Of a stretch of DNA of 64,000 nt, positions 36,170 to 48,467 are shown piece by piece. This DNA comes from Dipteris shenzhenensis (taxonomy: Eukaryota; Polypodiophyta; Polypodiopsida; Gleicheniales): the NCBI GenBank assembly GCA_047967505.1, contig CM106541.1; one strand, written 5' to 3'. How positions within the stretch are numbered: the first letter of the stretch is position 1; every line of letters begins with the position of its first letter. The notes under the pieces were generated by a model. That model was not told the origin of the DNA. It saw nothing but the letters and a program-made list of their open reading frames with translations, and made no database searches. Made by a program: the position numbers and the translations under genes.

Positions 36170-36580
36170 TCACTCATGAGCAAGCATTCCCAAGCTTGAA
36201 ATACTATATACACTGTTGATCGTGCTTACATTTTGACTTATTAAATATTGTGCTAATTGATTGATGTCATATCAATTTGATTGATTGACATCATACATGT
36301 GGAATTTATGCTAAAGAATTTTTTTATTTGACATCCACATCAATTTTGTTAATTGATGTCATATCAATTGGAAACTATGCTATAGCATTTAGATGATATT
36401 ACAATCGTGCTCATGTTCTGTTTGAAATAAAATTGATGTACATTAACATCATCAATTTTGTTGATGGATATCATACCAATTTGAAGTATTGCTATAGTAT
36501 TTAGATGGTATTACAATTGTTTTACTTCAATGTTCAAACTTGGAACATATTATCCAATTGCTTGCAACCTTGATGTACTT
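36170..36580. repeat. AT-rich region with ~110-bp degenerate tandem units
   Basis: After the hAT stop codon the sequence repeats ATCAATTTTGTT, a GATGTCAT-type word, CTATAG(C/T)ATTTAGATG and TATTACAAT at intervals near 110 bp, about two and a half times. It is probably 3' non-coding sequence of the hAT element. Confidence 0.6.
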
Positions 36581-36838
36581 GTGTAAGTGATGCTAGCTAC
36601 TGCACTAGTGTGTGTAAAATACTGACATCTGTCAATAGAGCAAGATGTTGCGGATGATCATAGTGCAGATAGATGCTTACTCAAGAGAGAGAAGGACATG
36701 GGAAAAGGTGACTTGCCATCCCACACCTATTTTAACAGGTAGATTACCACATTTATAATGATCAAAGCATGTCGGGAGGGGCAAGACAGTTTGATAATTT
36801 CTCTCTCTTGAGGTCTAGCAAGCTTGCATGGAGTACTC
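36581..36838. repeat. Direct repeat right of the hAT gene
   Basis: Same orientation and content as 28494-28750. Similarity stops at the GGAGTA(C/T)TC word; the following ~130 bp lead into truncated Copia-4. Confidence 0.75.
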
Positions 36839-36974
36839 ACATGTTGGAAGTTTGGTTGAAAATGCATTTCAAAAGGATAAATTGTTTTTGATGATTATGA
36901 AAGCAATTAAATTAACTGAACTCCCTAATTTGATAGTATGCAATGCCTCCAGAGAGGAATGGAGCTTTAACAGC

Positions 36975-37793
36975 AGCTATGGCCTTCTTTCTTGGTGGAA
37001 GGTCACGTAATTCCCAAGTGTTATTTTTATACAAAGCATCCATTTCTTCATTCATAGCAGTTTGCCATTCTGGCTTGTCTGCTGCATCTTCGAAGTACAC
37101 TGGCTCTTCTGTAGCCATGATGGTAGTCATAAGAGCATAGTTGGTGGTTTCCACCTGAATTGCTTTGCCTTTCTGAGCATATGTCAATCTGGCTGGTGGT
37201 CTACTTTCCCTAGTAGACTGTCTAAGCTGCTATGGCTCTGCTTGGGGTGTTGCTGGCAATTCTTGCTCTTCTTCATCAACCTGTTCTATAGATGATTGTG
37301 AAGTCGATGCTTCTATCTCCTGTGTAGGTGAGGTTTTCCATTCTGATTCCTCATCAAAGATTACATCTCTGGAGATAATGACTTTGTGGTTGATGGGATC
37401 ATACAATTTGTATGCTTTAATTTCTTCACTGTAGCCAACCATGATGCATTTGCGTGACTTTGCATCCAATTTCCTGCAATGATCATCATGTATGTGGGCA
37501 TATGCTATGCAACCAAATATGCGAAGATGCCCAATGCGTGGCTTGTGTCCAGTGAATGCTTCATAAGGAGTCATACCCTGTATCGGTTCGGTAGGAAGCC
37601 GATTAAGCAAGTAGTTTGCTGTAGCTATTGCTTCTGCCCAATACTGATTTGGAAGATGCTTTTCATTAAGCATTGCTCTAGCACTGTCTGCTAAAGTCCC
37701 ATTCTTCCTTTCAGCTATTGCCTTCTGCTGAGGAGTATCTGCACATGTGAATTGTCTTTGAATGCCATGATTTTTGCAAAAGTTCATGAATGC
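36975..37793 (-). pseudogene. Copia-4 integrase C-terminal half and RT start
   Basis: Minus-strand reading gives the second half of a Copia integrase (TPQQKAIAERKNGTLAD, then a long LNRLPTEPIQGMTPYEAF stretch), the linker and the first RT residues ending NNTWELRDLPPRKKAI. Copia similarity stops there, near 36975. A stop lies at about 37230. The expected Asn of the QQN-x-x-AE box is Lys here. Confidence 0.88.
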
Positions 37794-38900
37794 TGTGACG
37801 CCAAAAATTGATATTTTTAATTTGGCATTGGTATTGTTTTTCTCTATGTTTGATAAGAGTTTGAGTATCAAGTGATAGCCTAGCGGCTCTCACTTATTTC
37901 TATTTTCTATGATATTGTATGGGATTGAGAGGATGAGTGGAATGGCTCATTGTAAATACCATAGGTATGAATTATAAATACCTTGGTATGGGGTGAGAGT
38001 TATTTGTGTATGGGATATTATGAGTTTTTTAGAAAATAGGAAGAGTGAGTCATATAAAGAGGTGGGCTCATGTCCATGTGTTCCAATAATATAAGAGAGG
38101 CCACATGCCAAGCGTGTGGAAGGCATGTGGAGGAGTGTGAAGTCAAGAGGAATCCTTTTAGAACTCCTATGTGGAATAAGAAGGATGTGGACATGTGGAA
38201 AAGAGAGGGTCCCTATGGGCTCCATGTGAGGAGACTCTTGACTTTCTCAATATTTTAAGAGTCTTGAGCATCTTTTGATGAGACACATGGCAAGAGTAGC
38301 CAAAAAGGACATGGATGATGACATATGTGCTTATGTGATTGATGGGGAAAGGAATCTACAGGCAGCAATTGTAAATGGGTGAAGGAGGGTAACAAAATCT
38401 CTATAAAAGGAGCCCTCCTCTCCCTTGTTCATCAATCTCTTCCACCATTAGGCCTTATGTTGCTGTAGTTCTAGTCTCCCCAAGCTTCTTCCATGAGCCT
38501 TCTCTCCCTCTTGTAGATATTCTCTTATGTAGACTCTTGAGTCCTTCTCTCTCTAGTGTATTCTCTCTCTTGAGTGTCTCTTCCCTTTTCTTTCTTTCAA
38601 AGCCTTAAAAGTTCTTTCTATTCGGCTGCTCACTGTGCACACATGGTCCATTTGTTTCCCGAGCCACTATGCAAACTTCTTCCCCTCTTCTAGGCAAAAT
38701 CTATGAGGGGTGGATCGTTGATGAAGGTGGAGTCTTGAGGGAGCATCCTGCTCAGGCGAAATTAGCCTGGGTGGAGGGTAGTTTTCATGACTGTTTGAAC
38801 CCTTGTTAGTGTTTTGCTCATAACTTTTTGCTCGGTAGTCCGATTGTAATGAAATTTATATCAGCGTGAAGACTCTTCAAGACGCATGTTCCTATATAAT
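37794..38900 (+). repeat. Gypsy-2 5' LTR, 3' part deleted
   Basis: It aligns with the first ~1.1 kb of the 3' LTR at 48468 and stops at CTATATAAT, where Copia-2 leader sequence begins. About 657 bp of the LTR end are lost. The TATA box at 38402 remains. Confidence 0.9.
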
Positions 38901-40096
38901 TTGGAAAAGTCACTTTGGCTTTGTGAAGTGGTTTTGAGAGCCTGTTAAGAGCTTTCAAAGAAAAAGTCGTTTTTTGAGCTTTTTCCTATTCCGTTCGATG
39001 ACAGAGACTCCGTATTGACTTGTAGAGGCAACTATTGCTTGCTTTTGGTGTCCACATTACTTCAGGAGCTTGGAAACACCTTCATTCTTGAATCTGGGAT
39101 CACTTCAGTGGATTTCTGACTCACTGTGTCAGTTCCTGCGTTTTTTGCCCGGGTGTTGGAACTCAAGTTTGGAGCAACCATTTGCAGATCTGTCAGTTCC
39201 GGTGGACTCAGGAGGTCCTAAAACTTCTATGTTGCTCATCATTCGCACTCCGGTGGAGTTTGCAAACAGCTCTATTTCCAAAAACGTTTTTCAGTCTGTG
39301 TGTTAGACCCAGTGATTGAGACCACGGTTTCCAAAACCGTCTGTCCCATTGCGTTACGGACGCCCAAAAACCCCTACCTATCAGTTCTTGTGCAATTCGG
39401 TGGAGGATTTTTAGAGTTATAGATCTCTGTGTATTCGATTTCGTCTCTCTGTTATGCATTTTTCATTCTTAGAGATATTTGCAGATTTTCTTGTTGAGTC
39501 CGATTATGCAATGGCACCCATGTTTTGAGGCATCTCAGGTTCTATTTTCAATAGCGCTCATTACCGTGGGACTATGATTTCTTGAGCATACCTTATGCAG
39601 ATCACTCTGGTTGCAGTTTGAGCAGTGTGCGCTCATTCGTGGTATGCATTGGGTTGCAGTGGATGATTTATAGGCCATTTGGATGCATTGCGGTCCTTGT
39701 TGGATGCGCTGATAGGCCCAAATTGCCTTGTGGGATGCTATTTTTATGGACGCTTTGCACATGGATGCTATTTTAAGCTGAGGGATAGCTTTGACACATT
39801 GCAGGTGATGCACTGATAGTGCTATGCTCTCTTGGATGAGATATTATTGATGCATATGCCAGTGGACGGTGTTTATGCTTGAGTCATTTAGCACTTATTG
39901 GCATTTTCTTTTGGGCCAGATTTGCTCATATGGATGCAGAGTATATGCACATGAGTCAGATGCATCTTTTGATGCTTTGAGCTTTGAATTTTGGTGATAT
40001 TTCACTCTATTGTGGCATACACATTTGGGTGCACCTGGTATTTGGTGTGATTCTCTCTTGAGGCACTAGCATTTGGGATTTTGCTTTATTTGCATC

Positions 40097-43000
40097 ATGG
40101 CATCCTCTTCCATGTCTGAAAAGGAGTTTTTCAACATTAAAAAGTTTGATGGGACAAACTTTTCTTTGTGGAAAGAAGAAATAAGGGATGTGCTTATTCA
40201 AAAGAAGCAAATTAAACCCTTGGCAGGGATTGAAGCTAAGCCTGCAAATATGTCTGAGGATGATTGGAATGAGTTGGATGCATTAGCAAAGTCTACTATT
40301 AGACTTCATCTTGCAGAGTCAGTTTATTTCACAGTAGTAAATGAGCAGACTACTGAAGATTTGTGGAAGAAACTGTGTGCCACTTATGAGAAGGAAACTG
40401 CCTCTAATAAAGTTTACCTCATGAAGAGGTTGTTTGAGCTGCAGATGAAGGAAGGGGTCTCCATTGCTTCTCACTTGAATGAATTCAATATTATTTTCAG
40501 CCAGCTTCAGGCTCAGAAAATGAATTTTGATGCAGAGACTAAGGCAATATTTCTCTTATGTTCATTGCCATCCTCATGGAATACCTTCCGTACAGCTGTC
40601 AGTAACTCTGCACCTGGTGGAGTACTGAAATTTGATGATGTTGTGGGTAGCTTGTTGGCCGAGGAGATTAGACGGAAGTTTATGGATGGCAACAAGCAGG
40701 ATGCAGCCTTAAATGTGCAAAGGGGCAGATCACAGTTCAGGGGGAAGTCCCAAGAAAGAGGGAAGTCTCGTAGCAAATCCAGGGCACGGAACATTGAGTG
40801 TTACCATTGTGGCAAGAAGGGCCATATGAAAAAGGATTGCTACAAGCTGAAAAGAGAGCAAAAGGATAAGAAAAAGAATGCAAATGGGGGTGCAAATCAA
40901 AAGGAAGAGAGTCCAAGGGAGGACAAAGGAAAAGTGAAGATCGAGGAGATCAATGCAGTCACACATGATAGTGACAATGATAATCTATTCATGTCTAGTT
41001 TATCTACAGAGTTGCTTACCACTTCAGATGATGCATATTCCTAGGATTGGATTTTGGATTCTAGTGCTTCATTCCATGTTACTCCCCATAGGGAATGGTT
41101 CTCCACTTATGATAGTGGAAAGACAGGTTGTGTGCATCTTGGAAATGACTATGTATGTGACATAGTGGTAGCAGGTGACATAAAGTTTTCTTTTGCAAAT
41201 GGATCTGCATTTGTTTTGAAACATGTGAGACATGTGCCTAAGTTGACCAAGAGTCTTATTTCAGTGGGTCAGCTAGATGATGCTGGTTTTCACACCACTT
41301 TTGGCTTTCAAAGTTGGAAAATTCAAAAGGGCTCTATGCTTTTGGCTAGGGGTGCCAAGTGTGGGACTTTGTATCCCTTACATGTATCACGGGTATTTGA
41401 TCATGTTGTTGCAATAACCGAGCAGCCAAGCACTTCTTTGTGGCGTTGCAGATTGGGGCACATGAGCCAGAATGGAATGAAACTCTTATGCCATTTGGGT
41501 TATGTACCGCATTTGAGTTTCTCTGATTTTGAATTTTGTGAGCACTGTCTCTATGGGAAGCAAACTGAATCAGCCCATAAAAGAAGGGGAAAGAAAGAGT
41601 TTGAAATGCTTGATTTGGTGCATTCAGACGTATGTCGTCCCATGCCTACACGGTCATTAGGCGGGGCTGAATACTATGTGACATTCATTGATGATGCAAC
41701 TAGGAAAGTGTGGGCTTATGCTATAGCTCGGAAGAGTGATGTGTTCCAAGTATTTCAAAAATGGCTGGCCTTGGTTGAGAATCAGTCAGGTAGAACACTT
41801 AAATGCCTACAGACTGACAATGGTAGAGAGTATCTCTCTCATGACTTTCAGCATTTCTGTGATACTCGTGGGATTAAGAGGGAGCTTACATCCCCTCGTA
41901 CTCCAGAGAAAAATCCAATTGCAGAAAAGATGAACCGTACCATTCAAGAAAGGTTGCAATGCATGCTTTCCAATGCAAGTCTTTCTGGTGGTTTTTGGGC
42001 TGAGGCAATGAAGACTGCAGTGCATGTGATCAATAGATCACCTAGTAAGAGTTTGGATGGTGGTATTCCTAAAGAGGCATGGAGTGGCAAGAAGCCCTCT
42101 TACTCTCATTTGCGTATATTTGGGTGTGAGGTGAATGCACATGTGCCAAAAGAGCTTCGAAAGAAGCTAGATCCTAAGTCTAGAAAATGCATCTTTCTAG
42201 GTTATGGTGAAAGTGGAGAGATGGGCTATCGTCTCTGGGATCCAGAAGCAAAGAAGATCATACGCAGCCATGATGTGGTCTTCAATGAGAAGAGGATGCA
42301 TAAGGCACCCATGAGGGATGTGGAAATGAGGAGAATCACTTTCCAAGATGTGAATCCACCTGCCTATGTTGATAGACAGCAAGCTGTCCATGCACCAAAT
42401 GTGCAAGAAATGGTACCACCAAGTACTCCCACAGGTATACAATCAAGGGTTGATGATGGATCATCTATTGGTGGAAATGATGAGCCAAATGTGGCTGATA
42501 TGCAAGTGGGACAGCAAGCTAAAATGCCATTGAGAAGATCATCTAGAGTGTCTAGACTGCCTGATAGGTTTGTTCCAGGGGTAGACTATGTGATGCTTAC
42601 TGATTGCAAGGAGACTTCTTGCTACAGAGAGGCTATGATGCGTGAGGATCAACACAAGTGGGAGTGTGCTATGCAATCAGAGATGAGTTCACTTATGAAG
42701 AATAAGACTTGGGACTTGGTTTCTTTGCCACATGGAAAGAAAGCATTGCCATGTAAATGGGTCTACAAAATGAAGGTCACAGGTGATGATGTGCCTAGGT
42801 ACAAGGCCCGTTTGGTTGCTAAAGGGTTCAAGCAAGAGAAGGGTGTGGACTTTGATGAGATATTCTCTCCGGTTGTGAAGATGACCACACTTAGATGCAT
42901 GCTTGGACTAGTGGCATCAGAGGATATGGAGCTTATGCAGATGGATGTCAAGACAGCTTTCTTGCATGGGGATTTGCATGAGGAAATTTACATGGTGCAG

Positions 43001-44172
43001 CCGGAAGGCTTTGAAGAAAAGGGCAAAGAGCATCTAGTTTGCAAGCTAAAGAAGAGTCTCTATGGTCTTAAGAAAGTGCCTAGAGAATGGTATCAGAAGT
43101 TTGATGCTTTCATTTAGTCCCAGGGTTTTAGAAGGAGTGAAATTGATCACTGCCTCTACACTAAAAGTGCTAAGGATAATAGCCTGATAATCTTGGCACT
43201 ATATGTGGATGATATGCTATTGGCTAGCAAGAATACTTATGAGCTAGATGCATTAAAGGCCAAGTTGCATGAGGCCTTTGATATGAAGGATTTGGGATTT
43301 GTAGGTCATATTCTTGGTATGCGCATCACGCGTGATCGGAGTAGGAAACTCATTTGGCTTTCACAAAAAGAGTATGTTACAAAAGTATTGCAGCGTTTCA
43401 ATATGGAGGGGGGGAAGGCAGTGAGTACTCCATTGCCTCCATATGTGAAACTGAGTCATATAGATAGTCCCAAATCAGAAGAGGAGAGGGCCATGATGGC
43501 CAAGGTTCCTTATGCATCAGCAGTTGGGAGAGAGTTGGGAGTCTTATGTATGCTATGATAGCTACTAGACCAGACATTGCATTTGCAGTGGGAGTTGTTA
43601 GCCGGTATATGGCTAATCCAGGAAAGAGGCATTGGGAGGCAGTTAAGTGCATCATGAGGTACATGAAGGGTACCAAGGAGATGTGCATTTGCTTTGGTAA
43701 AGGAGACATGCGTGTACTTGGGTACACAGATTTAGACTATGCAGGGCATGTGGATAGTAGGAGATCCACTTCTGGTTATGTGTTCACCTTTGCAGGTGGT
43801 GCAGTGTCGTGGATGTCTCGCACACAGAAGTGCATTGCTTTGTCTACCACAGAGGCTGAGTATGTTGCAGCCACAGAGGGTTGCAAGGAGGCTATATGGC
43901 TTGATCGGCTAGTGGGAGATTTGGGGATTCATACAGGTGTACCGACATTGCATAGTGATTCCATGAGTGCTATTCAGCTAGCACGGAATCCGGTCTTTCA
44001 TGCAAAGACCAAACACATTGAGGTCAGGTACCATTTCATCAGGGAGGTACTTGAGGACAAGCGCATAGAGCTTGTCAAGGTTCATACAGATGATAACCCT
44101 GCAGATATGCTAACGAAGAGTCTACCTAGTCAGCGGTTTGAGTATTGTCGTGTATTGATGGGCATTAGATAG
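40097..44172 (+). pseudogene. Copia-2 polyprotein, broken
   Basis: Start MASSSMSEKEFF at 40097, zinc knuckle CYHCGKKGHMKKDC near 40800. A TAG at 41042 (CAG in Copia-1) lies just before the protease, whose DSGA motif reads DSSA. Integrase and early RT form one open frame at 41054-43117 ending in a TAG (TGG in Copia-1). The YVDDM box lies near 43200. An 11-bp direct duplication (AGAGTTGGGAG) near 43530 shifts the frame before RNase H, which ends at 44172. The damage differs from that of Copia-1, so the two decayed independently. Confidence 0.92.
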
Positions 44173-44225
44173 TATGCTCAGTGGTTGTTCTCCCTTAAAG
44201 GCACATTGTCCTTTAAGTGGGAGGT

Positions 44226-44393
44226 TGTGGGGTTAAAGGTCACTGTGCCTTAACCCCAGTTATGTACAAGACTCAAACACATATATAAATGAATGAAAAA
44301 AAGATTAGGGTGGTTTTGCACCCACCAAACTTGTGTGGCTCTCTATCTCTCTCTCTCCTTCTTCCGTTCTTGCTTCCATTGAGAGCACTCTCA
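44226..44393 (+). repeat. Copia-2 3' LTR
   Basis: The 168-bp LTR has the same ends as the Copia-1 LTR and a TATA-like ATATATAAAT near 44282. Next to it at 44394 lies Gypsy-2 internal sequence. Confidence 0.88.
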
Positions 44394-47300
44394 TCTAGAA
44401 GGAGAGTTAGCCAGTCAGAATTTCCTTTAGGACAAGGAATTGGAAGCTATGACTTGTTGTACGACCTTCAAGAAAAGGAAGCTCATATTACCTTTGGTCA
44501 ATTACTTGCTTTGTCTCCAAAACTACGGAAGGAATGGGGAAAACTAGCAAGCATAAGAGTGTCAAAGAAGAAAAAGACGAAAAGTGCCATTCCTATTGTT
44601 CAAAAGGTAGATATCGATGTTGGTGATGATGAACCTGTGGTTGATGTGATCATTGATGGTCAAGTGATTTCTAATGTGTACATTGATGGAGGTGCATCGA
44701 TTAATGTCATGAGTGAGAAGACCATGATTGATGCTGATTTAAAATACTCTAGTACTACCTCTCCTTATCGCATCAAATTGGCTGACAACACTAGGGTTAA
44801 TACCTTGGGAGTTGTGAAGAATCTAGAAGTGGATGTGTGGAATTTCTGTGCCAACTACTTTTCAGGTGATCCCTACCAAGCCAGATGCACGTGCCTATCC
44901 ATTGATTTTGGGAAGGCCTTGGCTACGCAAGGTGAAGGCTGTTCAAAAGTGGGATACTGGAGAATTGATTTTACAGGGAAATGATAAGAAGGTGCGCTAC
45001 AACATCAGAAGCCGCAAAAAGGAAGTTGTCAAGGAGGAGTATTCAACGTCAGAGAGTTCAAGCTCTGACTTAACCGATGAAGAAGAAGAGACAGGGTCTA
45101 GCTCCAAGGAGTCCAACTCAGAGGGTGAGGTGGAAGGAGTGGCCTTTGGTCTTTGTCTTGGTGCTGATCGGGATGAGTCAGGAAGGAACAAGGTGGTGGT
45201 GCAAGAAGATCCTGTAGAGACACTTCATGTGGAGGATGTGGAGCACATTAAACGACGCCAACGCAATGAAGAGCTTCTTGGTGATTCTCTATCAGGTAGT
45301 GAGAAGCTCCAGTACTTAGATATGCATGCTAGATGATTTTCCATGTCTCTTTGCAACAATCTATTCACAGGTTCGGCTAGTCTCTCTTGTGGAGCACAAG
45401 ATTGAGTTGAAGCCAGAAAGCAAGCCAGTTGTGCAACGCTTAAGGCGATTGGGGGTGATCCAAGCTGAGGCACTAAAGAAAGAGGTAACACAACTACTTG
45501 AGGTAGGATTCATCTTTACTGTTGATGATTCACAATGGATATCTCCTATAGTTGTCACACCAAAGAAAGGAAATAAGTGGCGAGTTTGTGTGGACTTTCG
45601 TCCTTTGAATGCATGCACTAAGAGGGATCATTTTCCTTTGCCATTCCAAGATGAAATACTAGACCAAGTAGTAGGGCATGAGATGTATTCTGTATGTGAT
45701 GGGTATTCTGGGTACTTTCAAATTCGTATTCGGGAGGAAGATCAAAAGAAAACATCATTTGTCACGTTTTTGCTTACAGAGTGATGCCTTTTGGGTTGAC
45801 CAATGCACCAGCTACATTTCAAAGGTTCATGAGTCAAGTCCTGGAGCCTTACTTGGGAAAGTTCATATGGGTGTTTTTGGATGATTTTTGCATTTATTCT
45901 CGGCGCATAGATCACATGGAGAAGTTAAAGATGGCCTTAGCTAGGATTGATGAAGCAAAAGGGTGTCTAAATCCTAGCAAGTGTCATTTGGCTCAAACAA
46001 AAGTAGTCTTGTTGGGGCATATTGTGTCTCAAGAGGGCCTGCAAATGGATCCTGACAAGGTTCAAGCAATCATGGCATTGCCAAGTCCTGAGAGTGTCAC
46101 TGGTGTTCGCAGAATTCTAGGAAAGAGCAAGTATTATCAATGCTTTTGTGATGATTTCACAGAGATAGTGCATCCCATGAACGTGTTGACAAGAAAAGGA
46201 GTTTCTTTCCAATGGGGTATGGAGCAACAAGAGTCTTTCCAGCAACTTAAGGAGGCCATGAGTAAGGGCCCAATATTGAAGCCCCCTGATTGGTCTCAAG
46301 ACTTTTATGTAAATCCAAGTGTATCTTTGCATTCAGTTGGTGCTGTATTGCTACAAAAAGGAGAGGCAGGTAGAATGCAACCCATCTATTATGCTAGCCG
46401 ACAGCTTACAGATGTGGAAACAAGGTATGAAGAAATGGAGCAGCGAGCTCTCTCTTTGGTGTTTTCCGTCAGAAAGTTTCACTCCTATTTATTACCTCGA
46501 CCATTTTTCTTCCTTACCTCTCAGTCTGTATTAGCATATCTAGTTCGCAAGCCTAATCCTGGGGGGAGATTTGCAAAATGGTTGTCAGAGCTTCAAGAGT
46601 TCTCTTTCTCTTTTGTCACTGAAAATACCACTAGGTCCACTATGGCAGATTTGCTCACAGGGCGAGAGGATCTAGGAGAAGAAAAGAAATGTAAGGAGAA
46701 CATTAAAGATGAAAGGGATACACCACCAACAGCTTTTGTTTTGTATTTTGATGGGGCTTTTAGTCCTTCATGCCAACAAGGAGCCGGGGGGATAGTCTTA
46801 ATGAATCCTGAAGGTCAAGAGGTATGGGCAAGAGGACAAGAGCTTCCAGGTATCACAACTAACAATGTAGCTGAGTATAATGCTTTGATTCTTGGTTTGG
46901 AGGGTTGTCTTCAAAGTCAAGTTAAAGAATTGGAAGTAAGAGGAGATTATCAGCTTATTATAAAGCAAATGCAAGGGCATTACCAGACAAGAAGTCCTCA
47001 TTTGAAGGAGCTTAATCAAAAGGCTATGGCACTATGTAGTCAGTTTGATTTTTGCAAGTTTGTTCATATAAACAGAAAAGAAAATCAAAGGGCAGATGAG
47101 TTAGCTACTCAAGCCATTGTAGTACAAGACCGGGGGGTGGTTTCTTTGGTAGACACTGGATGGCCAGAACTGCAAGATGTTCAGCAATATGTGGAAGAAG
47201 GCATGTTTCCTCAAGGGTTAACTCCACAACAGAAGCAGAGATTGGTAAGGAAGGCTTATCCCTATACTATTGTTGATGACATTCTTTATAAATTGGGAAA

Positions 47301-48417
47301 AGATAAGGTGCTCCGTCGGGTGGTCCATCCCATGGAGACTAGGAGAATCCTAGAAATGTGCCATGAATGCTCTGGTAATTTTGCTTCAGCAAGCACAGCT
47401 AGGAGAATTCTTAATGCAGGATACTTTTGGCCACGCCTCCATAAGGATGTATATGAATGGTGTCGAAGTTGTAAAGTATGCCAAAAGTTTGGAAGGTGAC
47501 AGTTGATTCTTGGGCCCTTGAAGCCTATTCCAGCATATGGACCATTTGAGAGGTGGGGGTTGGACTTTGTGGGACCACTCCCTCGCTCATCTCAGGGCAA
47601 GCATTATTTATTGGTGGCCACAGATTATGCGACTCGATGGGCAGAGGCCAAGGCCACAGTCAATAGCAAGGCAAGCACAGTTGCAAAATTTCTCTTTGAT
47701 CAAATTTGTTCACGCTTTGGTTGTCCTTTGGAAATTCTCACTGATGGAGGAACCTCTTTTAGAAATGAACTAATTGAAGATGTGGTGCATAAGCTAAAGA
47801 TAAATCATAGCATGTCCACGCCATACTATCCTCAATGTAATGGCTTGGTTGAGAAAACAAATGGATTGTTGTGCAATTCAATGGGAAAGCTTGTTGACAC
47901 CAAGAAAAGGCATTGGGATAGGCACTTGGCAGAAGTTTTATGGGCTTACAGAACCACACACAAGCTAGCTATTGGGTTTACACCATTCCAACTAGTGTAT
48001 GGAATAGAAGCCATTTTACCCATCGAATTGGAGATACATAGTCTTCGCACAGCTGTTGCAAGAATAGAAGGACAGGAGGATGCCTATGCTCAACGCTTGG
48101 TACAGCTAGAAGCCTTGGATGAATGCAGATTACAGGCCTTACAAAACTTGGAATCTTCTCAAAGAAGGCACAAGGCCCGTTTTGACACCAAATTATGCAA
48201 GAAGAAAGATATTGCAGAAGGAGATTTGGTAATGAGATTTGATAGCCGTCTGGACAAGCGGCTAGACAAAAAGTTTATCGGCCGATGGGAGGGACCATAT
48301 CGAGTCAAAAAGAAGTTCACGAATGGAACCTTTCAGCTTGAGGATGTTGATGGCATGGTGATACCCAGACGCACCAATGAGTATCGCCTTAAATTATTCT
48401 ATGCTCGACAACCTTGA
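44394..48417 (+). pseudogene. Gypsy-2 protease, RT, dual RNase H and integrase
   Basis: This copy is better preserved than Gypsy-1. Protease (DGGAS, INVMS) lies near 44692. A 2-bp deletion near 44836, a 4-bp insertion near 45325 and a 10-bp deletion near 45768 inside RT break the frame. From 45781 one frame covers the rest of RT (FLDDF near 45876), the first RNase H, the second RNase H (VLYFDGAFSPS, NNVAEYNALILGLE, KENQRADELA) and the integrase zinc region (C-R-S-C-K-V-C) to 47499, where a TGA replaces the CGA of Gypsy-1. The integrase core follows at 47503-48417 with D, D and E residues and a WEGPYRV module, ending YARQP. A linker after protease is Ser/Glu-rich. Confidence 0.92.
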
Positions 48418-48427
48418 GGGCCAGCAG

Positions 48428-48467
48428 ACCCTCTCTGTACAGAGAGGATCTGCTGGGGGGGGAAAGA
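48428..48467 (+). promoter_or_regulatory. Hairpin plus polypurine tract before Gypsy-2 3' LTR
   Basis: GCAGACCCTCTCT and AGAGAGGATCTGC pair with one mismatch around a GTAC centre, immediately followed by GGGGGGGGAAAGA and the LTR start. The purine tract is the expected plus-strand primer. The stem is also present, less perfectly, in Gypsy-1. Confidence 0.7.

Larger units (their letters stand above)
38901..44393 (+). mobile_element. Copia-2 LTR retrotransposon, 5' LTR missing
   Basis: This sister of Copia-1 has a ~1.2-kb leader (38901-40096), a polyprotein and a 168-bp 3' LTR. No copy of the LTR precedes the leader. The 3' end (ACTCTCA) joins Gypsy-2 gag/protease sequence cleanly at TCTAGAAGG, as expected for an insertion there, while the left side joins Gypsy-2 LTR sequence. 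One later deletion removing the Copia-2 5' LTR together with the neighbouring Gypsy-2 sequence explains both facts. Confidence 0.88.

Noticed and set aside
44289-44984. Open frame starting in the Copia-2 LTR and running into Gypsy-2 protease, suggesting a fusion gene
   Set aside because: The ATG lies only a few bases after the likely TATA box, so transcripts from that box would start beyond it. The frame is a by-product of the junction.
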